Positions 1-10,079 of a stretch of DNA of 64,000 bases are shown here, in pieces (position 1 is the stretch's first letter; every line of letters begins with the position of its first letter). The position numbers and the translations under genes are program-made. Source of the stretch: Diplolepis rosae (taxonomy: Eukaryota > Arthropoda > Insecta > Hymenoptera > Diplolepididae); the NCBI GenBank assembly GCA_030998225.1, contig JAPYXD010000742.1, forward strand, positions 5,084,001 through 5,148,000, given 5' to 3'. The notes beneath the pieces are model-generated. The model had not been told where the DNA came from, did not search any database, and saw nothing but the letters and a program-made list of their open reading frames with translations.

Positions 1-1170
1 GGACAGGCTAAAGGTTTTCTGCCTTTAGGCGAGTCTTGATCTGCTTTGTGAGATCTTTTGGGGCAGGCTGAGAGTTTTCTGTTCTGAGTCTGAGTTTTGC
101 ACCCTTAATCTCTAGGAGACTCTAAGCAGTCTTATTAATAAATTCATCTTCATTAATAAATAGCTAGAGAATCCTCGGCTGCGGTTACATGCGAGTTTGT
201 TAGAAGCATTTTTTTTAGTATCTGCAGATTAGAGCATCGTAGCTGGAGTCACAGACTTTTATTTAAAATCCAGCGATTGATTATATTCACTCTGAAAGAG
301 AGTCTAGGCGACTGTAGATTTTAGGTCTAGATCTATGCTCATGTTAGGACGATTATAGGATTATTCTGGATTGATTTTTATCCTTATTATTATCGATTTT
401 GTATGTACCACTATAGGTAAAATATCATATCAATATTTTGGATAGATTCGTAGGATTAAGTTAGATTTGTTGAGGTAGGGCGTTCCCTCTATTGGATTAC
501 TTTTATGTATAAAAAAGGAAATCTTCACTGAGAAATTGTAAAGAGGGATCGCGAGTTAATCGATAATTAAAAATAAATCTTACATAAAATAAACAAAAAG
601 TTCTTGTCTCTCCTCCCGTGGCATCCCTAAATATCTCAATAATATAGGATAAGAAAAATAAAAAGTTGAAATATATGATGTAATCTGAGGTGCAGGAAGC
701 ACTAAGATATATAGAGAAAATGGGGAAAAGGACGCCAAGTAGGAAAGTGATGAGACAAAGCGTCGGGTGAAATAGAGTTCCTTTTCAAATAAGTGCGTAT
801 CAAGTGGCAGGACTTACAATTGGTGTGCAGCCCCGAGAGCCAAGATAGGCTGGCGATACGGTCGATAGCAGGATTTTTTAAAAAGCAGCACACAGATTGA
901 GCGTATGCATATGATATCATGCAATTCTATCCCTCTTCTTTGTGTTTCTACTGCTTCAAGTCCTGTCACTCGTGTCTATTTCTAAAATAAATGAGTGTCT
1001 AAAGTCTGGCATGGTAATATTGATGTAGTTGTTAAAAGTTTCTTAATTTTTTAAAATGAATTTTCTTGTGTTCCTTATTTCTAACGTAATTATTTGTTTA
1101 ATGGTTCTATTATTGTCGAGAACTCTGGCAACAGACGTCTGTACCAAGAAGCCATATCTATTATTCTGAA
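1..1170. other. No gene recognised; short imperfect tandem repeat at the start
   Basis: No open frame here resembles a known protein. Bases 1-60 and 61-100 begin with related text (GGACAGGCTAAAGGTTTTCTG versus GGGCAGGCTGAGAGTTTTCTG, differing at a few positions), so a roughly 60-bp unit is imperfectly repeated. Bases 865-900 resemble 9452-9489 (both carry GATTTTTTA(A/G)AAAGCAGCAC), which suggests two copies of one repeat, possibly LTR-derived. What the element is remains unclear. Confidence 0.3.
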
Positions 1171-1172
1171 CT

Positions 1173-1412
1173 TTTAAATATTTTGTGGTCTAGGGAAATC
1201 TAATATTGGTTTGACTTTATCCTTGTCTTCTTGTGAACTTTTTTCGTTTACAACGAAACCTAAGTATTTTATTAGCAAACATCTGAGCTTATATTTTTCT
1301 GGGCTGATCGTTAAGTTTGTCCTATTCAGTTGATTGATGACTATATTCGAATAATATAAATGTTCGTTAAAATCTTGTGAGGCTATAATTATATCATCCA
1401 AGTATGCAAAAA
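1173..1412 (-). pseudogene. Ty3/gypsy reverse transcriptase fragment
   Basis: Read on the minus strand, this stretch gives the palm end of a Ty3/gypsy reverse transcriptase: the catalytic AYLDDIIIAS box, then an EHL segment and a YLGFVVNE segment followed by a KVKPILDFP-type linker towards RNase H. All of these are family hallmarks. Only about 75 residues survive. The frame is broken just upstream of the LDD box, and no protease, RNase H or integrase follows in phase. It lies to the left of the longer minus-strand gypsy relic and is probably a piece of another copy, because RT would not follow an integrase tail in one element. Confidence 0.8.
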
Positions 1413-1456
1413 CTTAAGGCTTGTAAGTTTATATCTTGTGTTCTTAATACGTCTAT

Positions 1457-1632
1457 TGTGGGGGCAAAGGTTAGGGTTCGGACAGTAATTGTACACGCTC
1501 AAATAAGAGAGCTTTATTCAATAGAAGTCAGAGAGCGTACCTCTAATCGTCCTTGCTCTCTTCGAATGCCTTAAAAACCTCCCCTTCAAGGTAGGCTCGG
1601 CATTGTTCTGACTGAGGCCTAAACCGACCACA
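1457..1632 (-). repeat. Putative short LTR next to gypsy integrase tail
   Basis: On the minus strand the segment begins TGTGGTCGG and ends CCCCCACA, the TG...CA form of LTRs. It contains an AATAAA signal and lies just downstream of a gypsy integrase C-terminus, where a 3' LTR is expected. No polypurine tract or matching 5' LTR was identified, so the ends are approximate. Confidence 0.35.
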
Positions 1633-1663
1633 GTGGCAGATTCAAATTTACCATGCTTTTGGA

Positions 1664-2054
1664 TTATAACTTCTTACAGATTCGACATATTTTATCGTTG
1701 CAGTTGTCGAAGTAGGGCCTACGGCTGCATATTTGCCGCTTCCTAATCACATAAGGTCCTTTGAAACGAGGAGGCGATTTTAAAGAAACGCCAGGCGTAA
1801 AATCAAAATTCATTATCATAACATAGTCTCTAATTCCGTAATTGTAAGGATTTCTACGTTTTCTATTTACATACAATTTATTATAATACTGAGCTTTTTC
1901 GACATTTACTTTCGCCTCAGTACGCATCATAAATCACGCCAATAAAATTGCACTGACTTAACCCATTTACATGAATCATGCGCTTTCTACCCCGATCTTC
2001 AGTAGTAAAATCATAAACTTGTAACTCTAAAACCCATTTTTCGATTTTTGAGTT
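1664..2054 (-). pseudogene. Ty3/gypsy RNase H tail joined to integrase C-terminus
   Basis: From 2054 down, the minus strand reads the end of a gypsy RNase H domain (WVLELQVYDFTTEDR, then HVNGLS in place of the usual HVDALS). A short gap leads into a separate open frame (1930-1664) that is an integrase C-terminus with the GPY/F-type motif PRFKGPYVIRKRQ. Most of the integrase core, including its catalytic DDE residues, is missing, so an internal deletion joined the two parts. This is the 3' part of the gypsy element whose 5' part lies at 7822-2725. The mariner at 2057-2722 splits the RNase H domain. Confidence 0.75.
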
Positions 2055-2056
2055 TA

Positions 2057-2722
2057 CCTGGTCTAGAAGTATGAAATCGGAATTTCCCTAAGATGGTGCT
2101 TGCCATCAGTTTAGGGACCATACGACCGCTTCTGCAGCGCCATCTTCTCCCTCTAGCAGCTTAGAAAGATTTTCAGTAGACAACAACAATGTGAGAAACG
2201 AAGATCGTGGAAAACCACCGAAGAAGTTCGAAGATTGGGATCAGAAGGGTGTTATCTGTTATGAGCTGCTAAAACCTGGTGAAACTGTTAACACGAATCG
2301 CTATCAACAGAAAATGATCGATTTAAATCGAGCATAACAAGAAAAACAACCGGATTATCAAAGAAGGCAACACAAAGTCATTTTTCTTCACGATTACCCC
2401 ATTACACACAGCGAAACGGGTGAAGGAGACGATCGAGACGTTCAGTTGGGAGATACTGGATCATGCCGCTTATTCTCCAGACTTGGCTCCGTCAGATTAC
2501 TATCTTTTAGCATCACTGGGCCACGCTCTCGCTGAACGACGCTTCACTTCGTACGAAAATGTACGAGAATGACGGGATAACTGGTTTGATTTAAAAGACG
2601 AACAGTTTTATTGGCGTGGCATTCATCACCTTCCGGAGAGGTGGGAAAAATGTGTAAATAGCAATGGAGATTACTTTGAACAAAATATCATAAAAATTCC
2701 GGTTTCATACTTCTAGATCCGG
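2057..2722 (+). mobile_element. Internally deleted mariner, complete with TIRs and TA duplication
   Basis: The ends carry inverted repeats of about 26 bp sharing the core TCTAGAAGTATGAAA at left and its complement at right, each flanked by TA (2055-2056 and 2723-2724), the mariner target duplication. At 666 bp it is about half the usual 1.3 kb. Inside, a plus-strand transposase remnant joins an N-terminal piece (DRGKPPKKFED) directly to a late piece (GVICYELLKPGETVN), then continues with stops and frameshifts to HHLPERWEKC near the C-terminus. The deletion removed the first catalytic Asp region. The element sits inside gypsy RNase H, so it is younger than that gypsy copy. Confidence 0.85.
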
Positions 2723-2724
2723 TA

Positions 2725-3370
2725 TATCTTTTTTTTTGGCGCGAGCGAACTACAATCGGTCACTAGCTTAAAAGCAATTTCATACAAATTCACTTTAAAT
2801 CTTCCAATCGCATATACAATAGCTAGCAATTCAAACTCAAAACTATGTCAACAGCTTTCGGTGTGAGGCGTTCTTTTCGAGAAGTAAAAACGTGGATAGA
2901 ACTTCAAATCAGCCTTTTTTTACATGAGCGTTGCTCCAAATCCCAAAAAACTCGCGTCGCGATGCAACTCCGTTTCATCCTTTGGACCACAGGTTAATAA
3001 AATCGAAGCTTCGATTAGTTTTTTCTTCAAAAGATTGACAACTTCCGATTTTCTTTTATCAACTTTAAAATATACATCTTTGAGTAACAAAACGTACAGC
3101 AGCTTCGCCTGAACTAAACAACCTTTTATAGATTTTTTGAAATAAGAGATAAGTCCTATAAAACTTTGCAATTCCTTTACATTCCTTTGTACTGGAAAAT
3201 TTTAGACTGCTTTAATTTCCGTATCTGTCGAAGTACTACCGAGCACACAGATACAGTATTCCAAAAATTCAATAATTGTCAACAAGAATTTGCATTTGTA
3301 CAAACGAATTTCCAACTTGTCATCAATCATGACCCTGAACAATTTCGTTAATTCTTTTAGATAGTGCTCA
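2725..3370 (-). pseudogene. Ty3/gypsy RT thumb and RNase H
   Basis: The minus strand continues a gypsy polyprotein: the RT connection (KLFRVMIDDKLEIRLYKCKF), then the well-conserved LQSFIGLISYFKK block and the RNase H start (ETELHRDASFLGFGATLM, normally HCDASS with the first catalytic Asp). Frameshifts and stops interrupt it after that. At the left end it is cut by the mariner TA site at 2723. At the right end it is cut by the LINE target-site duplication at 3371-3382, across which the frame resumes at 5853. Confidence 0.85.
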
Positions 3371-3382
3371 ATAGTGGACGTT
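3371..3382. repeat. 12-bp target-site duplication, left copy
   Basis: ATAGTGGACGTT occurs here and again at 5841-5852, exactly bracketing the LINE between them. The gypsy reading frame is cut at this point and continues on the other side. Confidence 0.85.
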
Positions 3383-3425
3383 ATTTATTATTATAATTAT
3401 TATTATTAATAAATATGGCTGGGAC

Positions 3426-4350
3426 GAGGAAGGGCCCATGATGCTTGGGTAATCCCGTTGCATCACCAACTAAAACCTCATGCGCGACCCCACAGCCCGT
3501 GCCAAAGGGCAAAGACCTGGGCCACGTTTTTGGTCTGAATCACAGCTATGTCTATGGAGAAGTAGCCCGTGAGAATCTGTCGTTTGTCCCTAATTGCTGA
3601 ACAATTGCAGAGTATATGGGTGGAAGTTTCGTTGTCTTCCCCACATAGTCGACAAAGTGGACTTTCAGCAAGCCCTATCTTATGTCTATGGTAGGTAAGG
3701 TTGCCGTGAACAATCAACACTTCTGTTAAGGTCTTTACCGCGGTTCTACTAAGTCTGTGCATATCTGCAGCTCCTTTGGGGTTTACATGTTCCCCCATGA
3801 GGTTTTTGGCTTGCTTGCAAGCCGTAGCCTTGTACCACTCTTCCTGGTGTTTCTCGGCCAGTCACTCTTTAATGTCTCCTGTGACCGACCTGTTTGAAAT
3901 ACCTATTACTGGTTCCAGGCCAGTTGAGTTTTGTTTTGTCGCTAGCTTGGCTAGTCTATCCGCTGTCTCGTTGCCCTTGGTACCCCAGTGTCCGGGGGTC
4001 CAGAGGACTGCGACTTGGTTGTATTTCGCTAGTTTGTTCAATGCTTCGTAGCATTCCCAGACCAGCATCGAGGTAATCACTGACTTACCTAGTGTCGTGA
4101 TAGCTGCTCTACTATCTGAGAAGATGCGGATGTTCCTGCCGCGGCCATGATTGCGTGCTGCGCATGCGCGTTGAAGTATGGTCGCAATCTCGGTTTGAAG
4201 AACTGTGGAGTGGGGTCCCAATGGGACCACGAGGCTTATGTCGCTGTTCTTCCCATCTATACACCAGCCCCCGCACCCTCCCTGTTTTTGGAGCCGTCTG
4301 CAAACCAGTTGTCTCCATCCCCTGGGAGGTGTGTTCGACTCACCCTCCAA
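3426..4350 (-). pseudogene. LINE RNase H domain and C-terminal CCHC knuckle
   Basis: Two overlapping minus-strand frames make up the C-terminus of the LINE polyprotein. The first (4350-3862) is an RNase H domain with FSDSRAAITT and GNETADRLAKLATK, which carry conserved Asp residues. A frameshift near 3862 leads into the second (3798-3478), ending with the zinc knuckle CRLCGEDNETSTHILCNC and the terminal HGLWGRA. The same ending, without the frameshift, is at 19.74-20.60 kb. Confidence 0.8.
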
Positions 4351-4423
4351 TCTTCCATGGTTGACATAGCTCCTGGGTTAAGGACCACTAATCTATTCAG
4401 CCTGGCCGCCTCAGCACCCTTTT

Positions 4424-5094
4424 CTATGTCCGAACAGAAGCAGGTCCAGCTCTTACCCTTGGCCTTCCTAATTTCTTTCCTGTATGCATCTCTAGTTGCA
4501 TTGGATAAGTTCCATAGTTCTCCCGTATTGCCTTTCTTGACCCGTCTGAACCTCTCTCTAGTTTCTTTACGAAGCTTTTCAAGCTTCCTATTCCACCAGT
4601 GGGGCCAGAGGGTGCGTGTGATTCTAGTTCGTACCGTATCTGCATGTGGTCAGATAGGGAGGGTTGATCTGAAACCCTCCATTTCTTGACTTTATCCCGA
4701 AAGCTCCCAGTGCAGAGGGTGATATCGATTACCTCTTCTCGCACAGAGTTCCGAAAAGTCGGTATCGTACGTGTATTTAGAATATCCAAGTCAGTAGTGA
4801 TTAGATAATCCATTAGGTCCTCACCCCTTCTGTTGGTGTCCGTGATACCCCACAGCTTATGGTGAGAGTTTGCATCGCACCCCAAAAGCAAGGGCAGGTC
4901 TCTTACCTGTAACAAAAAATGCCAGACCCCCCCCCCCCCCTAATTTTCTAATGGCATCCCTGTTTATCCATGGTTCTAGGATAAGTGAGATGCCTGTGTT
5001 CATCACAGCTATGCTTTTCTGCAGAACCGCAGAGGCGCTTTTGCTGTGGTGCAAGTTGATCTGGATAATGGTTAAGCCGGATGCAGCCTTTTAG
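4424..5094 (-). pseudogene. LINE apurinic-like endonuclease, broken
   Basis: The minus-strand frame 4915-4424 holds the second half of the LINE endonuclease: LLLGCDANSHHKLWG (the GDxNxHH-type block), DIT and SDH motifs (QPSLSDHMQI), all expected of the EEP nuclease fold. The N-terminal part (about 5090-4915) continues in another frame past a C tract of about 12 bases at 4928-4939, a likely slippage-type frameshift. After the SDH motif the text jumps to the RT-preceding linker. Confidence 0.75.
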
Positions 5095-5213
5095 GGCTAA
5101 TCTGGTCTTCCCGTTTCCATGGCAGGCCCTTCCTGCTCTCGACCGCTTACCTTAAAGGTAATCTGACCAAAATGGTAGAAAGGCCTGTCGTTGAGGCCTG
5201 CTAAGGCTCTCGC

Positions 5214-5669
5214 CTAAGTCTCAGGGACCTGAACGATCAGGATATGTTTTAATCCTCCCGTAGCGTTAGCCTCCTGAGGTCTCTCATGCCTGACAATACG
5301 CCAGGATGGTGTTTTCAGCGAGGGCCACAGGAGACTGAAGAGCTGTGGCGCTACTACCGGTTCGTTTGCGCGAAGGGCCTGCCGCCGCAGCTTCCTCTCC
5401 TGAGACCCAGTGAGTCTCTTTCTATCAGAGGATGCCCCAGCAGTTGCCTGCTGGTTTGTATCCTCTACCATCGCAATTTTCCGAGGGACCATATTAGTAC
5501 CCGACCCAGAAAAGCCAGGACGAGCAGCCACCGTCGGGACTTGAGATTCTTCAGGGGCGGTTTGCAGGGGTGGATTTGTGCTAGACCTTTGCAAGTCCAG
5601 CTCCGCATCCACCACAGCTCCCGCCTCTCTCACCTTGCTGTTTATTTCTTTGTTTTTAAATGGTTCCAT
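5214..5669 (-). pseudogene. LINE ORF1 (gag-like) remnant
   Basis: A 151-codon minus-strand frame that starts MEPFKNKEINSKV. Its end (WRIVRHERPQEANATGG...LIVQVPET) is shared with the ORF1 end of the longer copy at about 16,750-16,850, which marks it as ORF1 of the same LINE. I see no intact zinc knuckle here. The start is the most upstream Met after the presumed 5' UTR (5670-5840). Confidence 0.7.
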
Positions 5670-5840
5670 TTTTGTCCCACGAGAAGCTAGGGAAAGATTT
5701 GGTCCGACCCTCCAGAGCCCCGCTTGTAGGGTTACGGCTAAGTACTCGGGAAGGTCGCCCGGTGTTCCCGAGGTACCCTGTCTTACCCCCGGGTGTCAAG
5801 AGAGCCAATGGGCACGGTTGCGCACACCCTGGCTTAGGGG

Positions 5841-5852
5841 ATAGTGGACGTT
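5841..5852. repeat. 12-bp target-site duplication, right copy
   Basis: Second copy of ATAGTGGACGTT, pairing with 3371-3382 and marking the 5' end of the LINE. Confidence 0.85.
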
Positions 5853-6023
5853 GCACTTATAAAATATCTTCCATGTAGACTACCATGTTACCCGATTTAA
5901 TTAAACCTTGAAGCACGCTATTCACAAATCTTTGGAGACGAGTCAGGCCTACTTTTAATTCAAAGGGCATGCGCAAATGCCTAAAGGAATTGTAAACGAC
6001 TATATTTCATCGATTCTGGTGCT
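5853..6023 (-). pseudogene. Ty3/gypsy RT palm with altered YMDD box
   Basis: Minus-strand gypsy RT text: HLRMPFELKVGLTRLQRF followed by VVYMEDIL, where the second residue of the catalytic box pair is Glu instead of Asp. It joins across the LINE duplication to EHYLKELTKLF at 3370, and across the 231-bp insertion to DLKDGFLHI at 6300. The frame has at least one shift. Confidence 0.8.
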
Positions 6024-6254
6024 ATTCAAAATTCCAAGGATTCGAAACCGCTCGAATCCTAAAAAAAAAACGAACAAATATTGTTGGTTTTTCTTATGAT
6101 TGTTTGATTTGGGTAATGTTTTTTGGTCCAAATTTCGTCGTTTTTTGTTGAGGATTCGAGCGGTTTCGAGTCCTTAAAATTTTGAATTGATCTTTTGTTT
6201 GGAAGTTAAAGGGAATTTGAGTTTTGTAGTGATACGGGTTCGAATGCAATTTGA
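6024..6254. mobile_element. 231-bp palindromic insertion with 12-bp flanking duplication
   Basis: The gypsy RT reading is interrupted here, and GATTCTGGTGCT is repeated on both sides (6012-6023 and 6255-6266), as expected for a target-site duplication. The insert contains an imperfect inverted repeat (about 6027-6060 against 6148-6187) built around GATTCGAAACCGCTCGAATCCT, an A-run and no coding capacity. A GGGTTCGAATGC string near 6237-6248 resembles a tRNA B box. I cannot assign a family. Confidence 0.55.
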
Positions 6255-6660
6255 GATTCTGGTGCTGTTCTAATGTGGAGAAATCCATCTTTGAGATCTA
6301 ATGTAGAAAAATATTCCTTTTTGTTCAACACATCCAAATGATCGTCGATCAACGGGAGAACAAAATTATGTGTAACAATAAATTTGTTTAAGGTGCGAAA
6401 ATCCACACATATTCACTATTATCACGAACGATGAATGATGGTTATTCAGAGTTACTTGGACGAATAATTGATTGTCCGGATCGATCTGTCAAAATCCTTT
6501 CCAAACTACCTTTTTCACTATAAGCTAATCGACGAGTTGGGAAAGGTAAAAGTACATGTTCCTTCGCAGAAATGTTTTGTTCCGCATCAACTTTGGGATT
6601 TTCCAGTCGAACAAGATTTACATACTCCTCGTGAAACAGTTTCCTCAAATTTTCCTGAAT
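6255..6660 (-). pseudogene. Ty3/gypsy RT N-terminal region
   Basis: Two minus-strand frames give the fingers and early palm of the gypsy RT: the DQSIIRPSNSE-type block (reading SGQSIIRPSNSE), a small deletion, then DFRTLNKFIVTHNF and STLDLKDGFLHI, which carries the first catalytic Asp. Upstream lies the protease-RT linker, ending before 6660. Confidence 0.8.
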
Positions 6661-6940
6661 TCTAGCAGGAATTTTCTGATTGATAAAAATATTTTACTGC
6701 CTTTTTCGTTCTCAACTCGTTCACATCAATGTTTCATATTTCGTGCGTTACTTGTGTTAAACTATCATCTTCATCAACAAGTTTCAAACCCAAGCTTTTA
6801 AAAGCATTGTGGACGAAAACTTCAGGAAACTTCATGGTCGCATTATTAACGACAAATCATTTAATTTCCCTTTTTTATTTTCTAAAAGAAACATTAATGT
6901 TTACAAACCGCAATAATTTTAGTTAAGATTTATTAATTCT

Positions 6941-7426
6941 TCAATAATCTGATCTATTCCTATCTATTACCACATTGGCCGCTGGACTCAGCAATTTTTC
7001 CTTGATGAAACTGATGGGACTGACGCTATCTAACAGCATCGACAGTGTCATGCTGAATATCTCGTTGTCATGTAACCACTCGTAGTTCCCATTCGAGTAA
7101 AACTTGTTCTCGATTTTCAATTCAATATTCGTCACCTTGTTGTCTCGGCCTTCCATTCGATATGGACAACCTGTTAACACGTGCTTCAAGAATCCGCAAT
7201 TAAAACAAGCTTTCTTTAGTCGTGGGTTTTTATCACATTCAGTTGAAAAATGTCCCATTTTACCACAATTATAGAAGCGAACTTTGCTAAAAGACTTATA
7301 CTTTTCATTTTTTGGATCCCACTTAGTTGCTCTATTATCTTTATGAATACTTTTAATGGATTTTTCACTCACGTTACTTCTTCTTTGCAACGTCACTTTC
7401 TCAAAATCAGACAACCATGTTTCCAC
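6941..7426 (-). pseudogene. Ty3/gypsy nucleocapsid and protease region
   Basis: A 161-codon minus-strand frame. It contains two zinc knuckles: the first reads FYNCGKMGHFSTEC with its first Cys lost, the second CFNCGFLKHVLTGC is intact CCHC. About 60 residues later comes a protease active-site relic, LLDSVSPISFI, where the expected DSG/DTG has Val in place of Gly. The protein would therefore lack a working protease. It lies between the gag frame at 7436-7822 and the RT. Confidence 0.75.
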
Positions 7427-7435
7427 TAAATTGAA

Positions 7436-7822
7436 TCAAAGTATGCGTGCTTGATGGCGCAAAGTTATTTCTGGTATTCCATCCACTAAGAAGTCAATTC
7501 TTACACTTTCCTCGGTTGGTACGAGATTTGCTGGAATGATTTTTTCGTGCACGTATTCACTATATCGTTCGCCCTTCTTCCAAATTCTTTGTTCAAATTC
7601 TTTTGTTAGGAGCACCCTGTCTGGACGCTGATGACATATCTGTCTAATTTCCGACAAAAGTTTATTTGCAGACATCCTAATGTAATCTGGCCGAGAGTGA
7701 AATAAAGTTGACGTTTTCCCTTTAACCTTGGATCTAATTAATATCTGCACAATGTCATTCAAGAGTTCGTACGTATTCTTCAAGAGTTTAACCAGATTCA
7801 ATGAGTTGCACTTTATTCTCAC
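7436..7822 (-). pseudogene. Ty3/gypsy gag capsid region
   Basis: A 128-codon minus-strand frame with the retrotransposon gag core: FHSRPDYIRMSANKLLSEIRQ, then RPDRVLLTKEFEQRIWKKGE, SEYVHEK, and FLVDGIPEITLRHQA. These are conserved blocks of gypsy-type capsids. It lies directly upstream of the zinc-knuckle frame, as gag order requires. The N-terminus and 5' LTR were not found between 7822 and 8060. Confidence 0.75.
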
Positions 7823-8070
7823 AGTTTCAAATTCTTCTTCGCTAATTCTTTAGTAAGACTATCAGCCCATCATTCATCGACATCCTTTTCGTAAATGCAA
7901 GTAATCAACTCTGCTTTATTCCTCGTTGTAGCCTGGTTCATTCATATCAACACCTCTTTTAACCACCTCTTTTAATAATAAGAATTTCATATTAGTGACG
8001 TCATGTGGTCGTCAGTCCCGTAAATTTTGCAAGTGCCTAACGTATCTTCTGTTTACTTGTTTATTCTATA

Positions 8071-8723
8071 TGGGGCAAAATTCGTCAAGTGTACCCCCCT
8101 AAAAACATTTTGTCTTCGATTTCCTTGAAACTCCGCGAAATTATTGTTCTAGTGAACCTCTTTTAATTTCCCTAAGTCGAAAGTGGGTCGAAAGAAATTG
8201 GTGGAGATACATATATATCTCCACCAATTTCTTTTGCCCCACGTTAGACCATAACTGGGTGGAGACATATATATCTCCACCATATTTTTCCGCCCCACTT
8301 TCGACCACGGCTCAATTTAAAGGGGAAAAGTCAAGCTTTTTTTTAAACATAATTTTGGAAAAAAAATTAACGGCCGCACTTGGAGAAAAACTCAAAAATA
8401 TGTTTAAAATTAAAAAATGAAGTTCAAATAATTTTTTAAATCTATAACCATTGCCTTCAGCGTAAAGCTGATGAATAAAGTTTCCAAGACATCCATAAAA
8501 AAATTAATTTGGATAACTTTTGTAGAAGTTATGGTTAATTGAGTATCAGCGTGCGCGGTAAAAGGTTGAAAATTCGAGCCCCCGTATACTGACAAACCGT
8601 CGTACTAAAGACGTTCTCTTAGGGAAATTAAAAGAGGTTCACAAGGACAATAATTTAGCGGACTTTCAAGAAAATCGGAGACAAAAAGTTTTTAAGCGGG
8701 TATATTTGATGAATTTTGCCCCA
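8071..8723. mobile_element. MITE-like element with about 105-bp TIRs
   Basis: The two ends (8071-8174 and 8621-8723) are imperfect inverted copies beginning TGGGGCAAAATTC and include AACCTCTTTTAATTTCCCTAAG in both. TATA flanks the element on both sides (8067-8070 and 8724-8727). Inside, two strong hairpins are stacked near the left end: 8193-8232 (17-bp arms AGAAATTGGTGGAGATA) and 8258-8283. There is no transposase, so it is non-autonomous. The superfamily is unknown. Confidence 0.75.
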
Positions 8724-8727
8724 TATA

Positions 8728-10079
8728 CGTTCCTGTCTTCTTTATTTCAAAAATGGCTATTTGCTTTTGGAATTCTATTATATAATCACTTTCTTCATAA
8801 TTAACTATTATTTTTTAATAATTATTTTTTGCAAAACAGGCACTAAAGTAGTACTTCGAGTCCCCTTAGATCGGCTGCAAGGACGTCCATTTACGACCAG
8901 TATGTTCATATTCTATCTGTTTTCTTCCTTAAGTCCTACTTTTATTCCTGATGTCCTACATTTCTTCCTTACGTCCCCTGGACATTTGCGAGATATGGAT
9001 TATATTTCCTCAATCAAATTTGTTTCTTGAAATTCAGGAGGCGCAGCCCACCGAACCCCCCTGCACCCCCACCGGGGCTCGGACCCTGCCCCATCCGCCC
9101 CTGCATCTCTTTCCACTTGGCCTTGGGCGCGAATTCGGGGAACCTAACGGCTGATGCGACGCACCAACAAACGCAAATTTAAGAATTTTCGACAGCGTCT
9201 CCAAATTTTGAAATATAATCAGTAATAATTTCACTTTGTGGCACAGGGCAGACATTATATAGAATTTTACCAATCAATAATATTTGCTACAACAAAATCA
9301 ATGAACTAGCAATAGTTCACGGAACAAAATCACATATGCAATTAATAATTTCAATAAATTATTTTTACATATTATTTATTTAAGTTCGAAATTTTTGCCA
9401 CTGCCTACATTATCGGAGGATCATTAGTCGCGTGTCAGGTAGAATAGGTTGCCGACATGATTTTTTAGAAAGCAGCACCCAAACTCAGAAAAAACGATTC
9501 TTTTTACGGGGTGAAAGGTAAATTTTTTTCAACATTTTGTGAAATATTAAATTTTAACAAGAATAATTTTTTCCTTGATATATAGGCTTTTTTATATATT
9601 GAATTTATGTTTTTCAGGTTATTCATATTATCTCAGTTTATACAACACTGATAAATAATCAACGTTCGTCAGTTGTTTCTCTACCCGAAGATGAGCAAAA
9701 GATATTGGAAGTAGCGGCAATGTAACATTAGAATCGTTCCAATGTTCCACTGTAGAGGTCGCTACGATCTTAATATCTATGTAACATAGCGCCGATTACT
9801 ATGTTTCTAGTGTCTGTTTTAATATTTTATTTTTCGCGGAACAAGGCCACGCGTACCGTGTCACCGCGGCTATGTTCTTCTCTCCGTGTAGTATGGCAGC
9901 GAAACAATAGCCAAACTGGCTCGGGTGCGAAGCACAGAACAAGTGCAAGTCGTGAATAATTGGATCACGACCTCCTGGACCCATGTCAGGACTTGTAACT
10001 ACGTTACGATAATTAAAATATATGTGTATTATAATTTTAATACTAATATATGAAATTTGACCCGGACTGGTTAAAAAAA
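8728..10079. other. No gene recognised
   Basis: A GC-rich island at 9030-9150 stands out from AT-rich surroundings but encodes nothing I recognise. 9452-9489 resembles 865-900. An imperfect inverted repeat lies around 9705-9775 (AATGTAACATT... and GTCGCTAC...). No supported protein. Confidence 0.4.

Larger units (their letters stand above)
3383..5840 (-). mobile_element. RNase H-bearing LINE (I/LOA-like), internally deleted copy
   Basis: Bounded by perfect 12-bp target-site duplications, the element runs on the minus strand and ends in an ATT/TAA-type repeat tail at 3383-3415. It keeps an ORF1 start, part of the apurinic-type endonuclease, part of RNase H and the C-terminal zinc knuckle. The whole reverse transcriptase is missing: endonuclease text at about 4600 runs into the linker and then into RNase H, compared with the longer copy at 16.5-20.7 kb. 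The RNase H domain and TAA-like tail point to the I superfamily (I or LOA clade); the exact clade needs a phylogeny. Confidence 0.85.

Noticed and set aside
3776..5690. Long plus-strand frames opposite the LINE
   Set aside because: Antisense shadows of GC-rich coding sequence on the minus strand.
8410..8595. Minus-strand ORF of 61 codons
   Set aside because: Lies inside a non-autonomous TIR element and has no recognisable motif.
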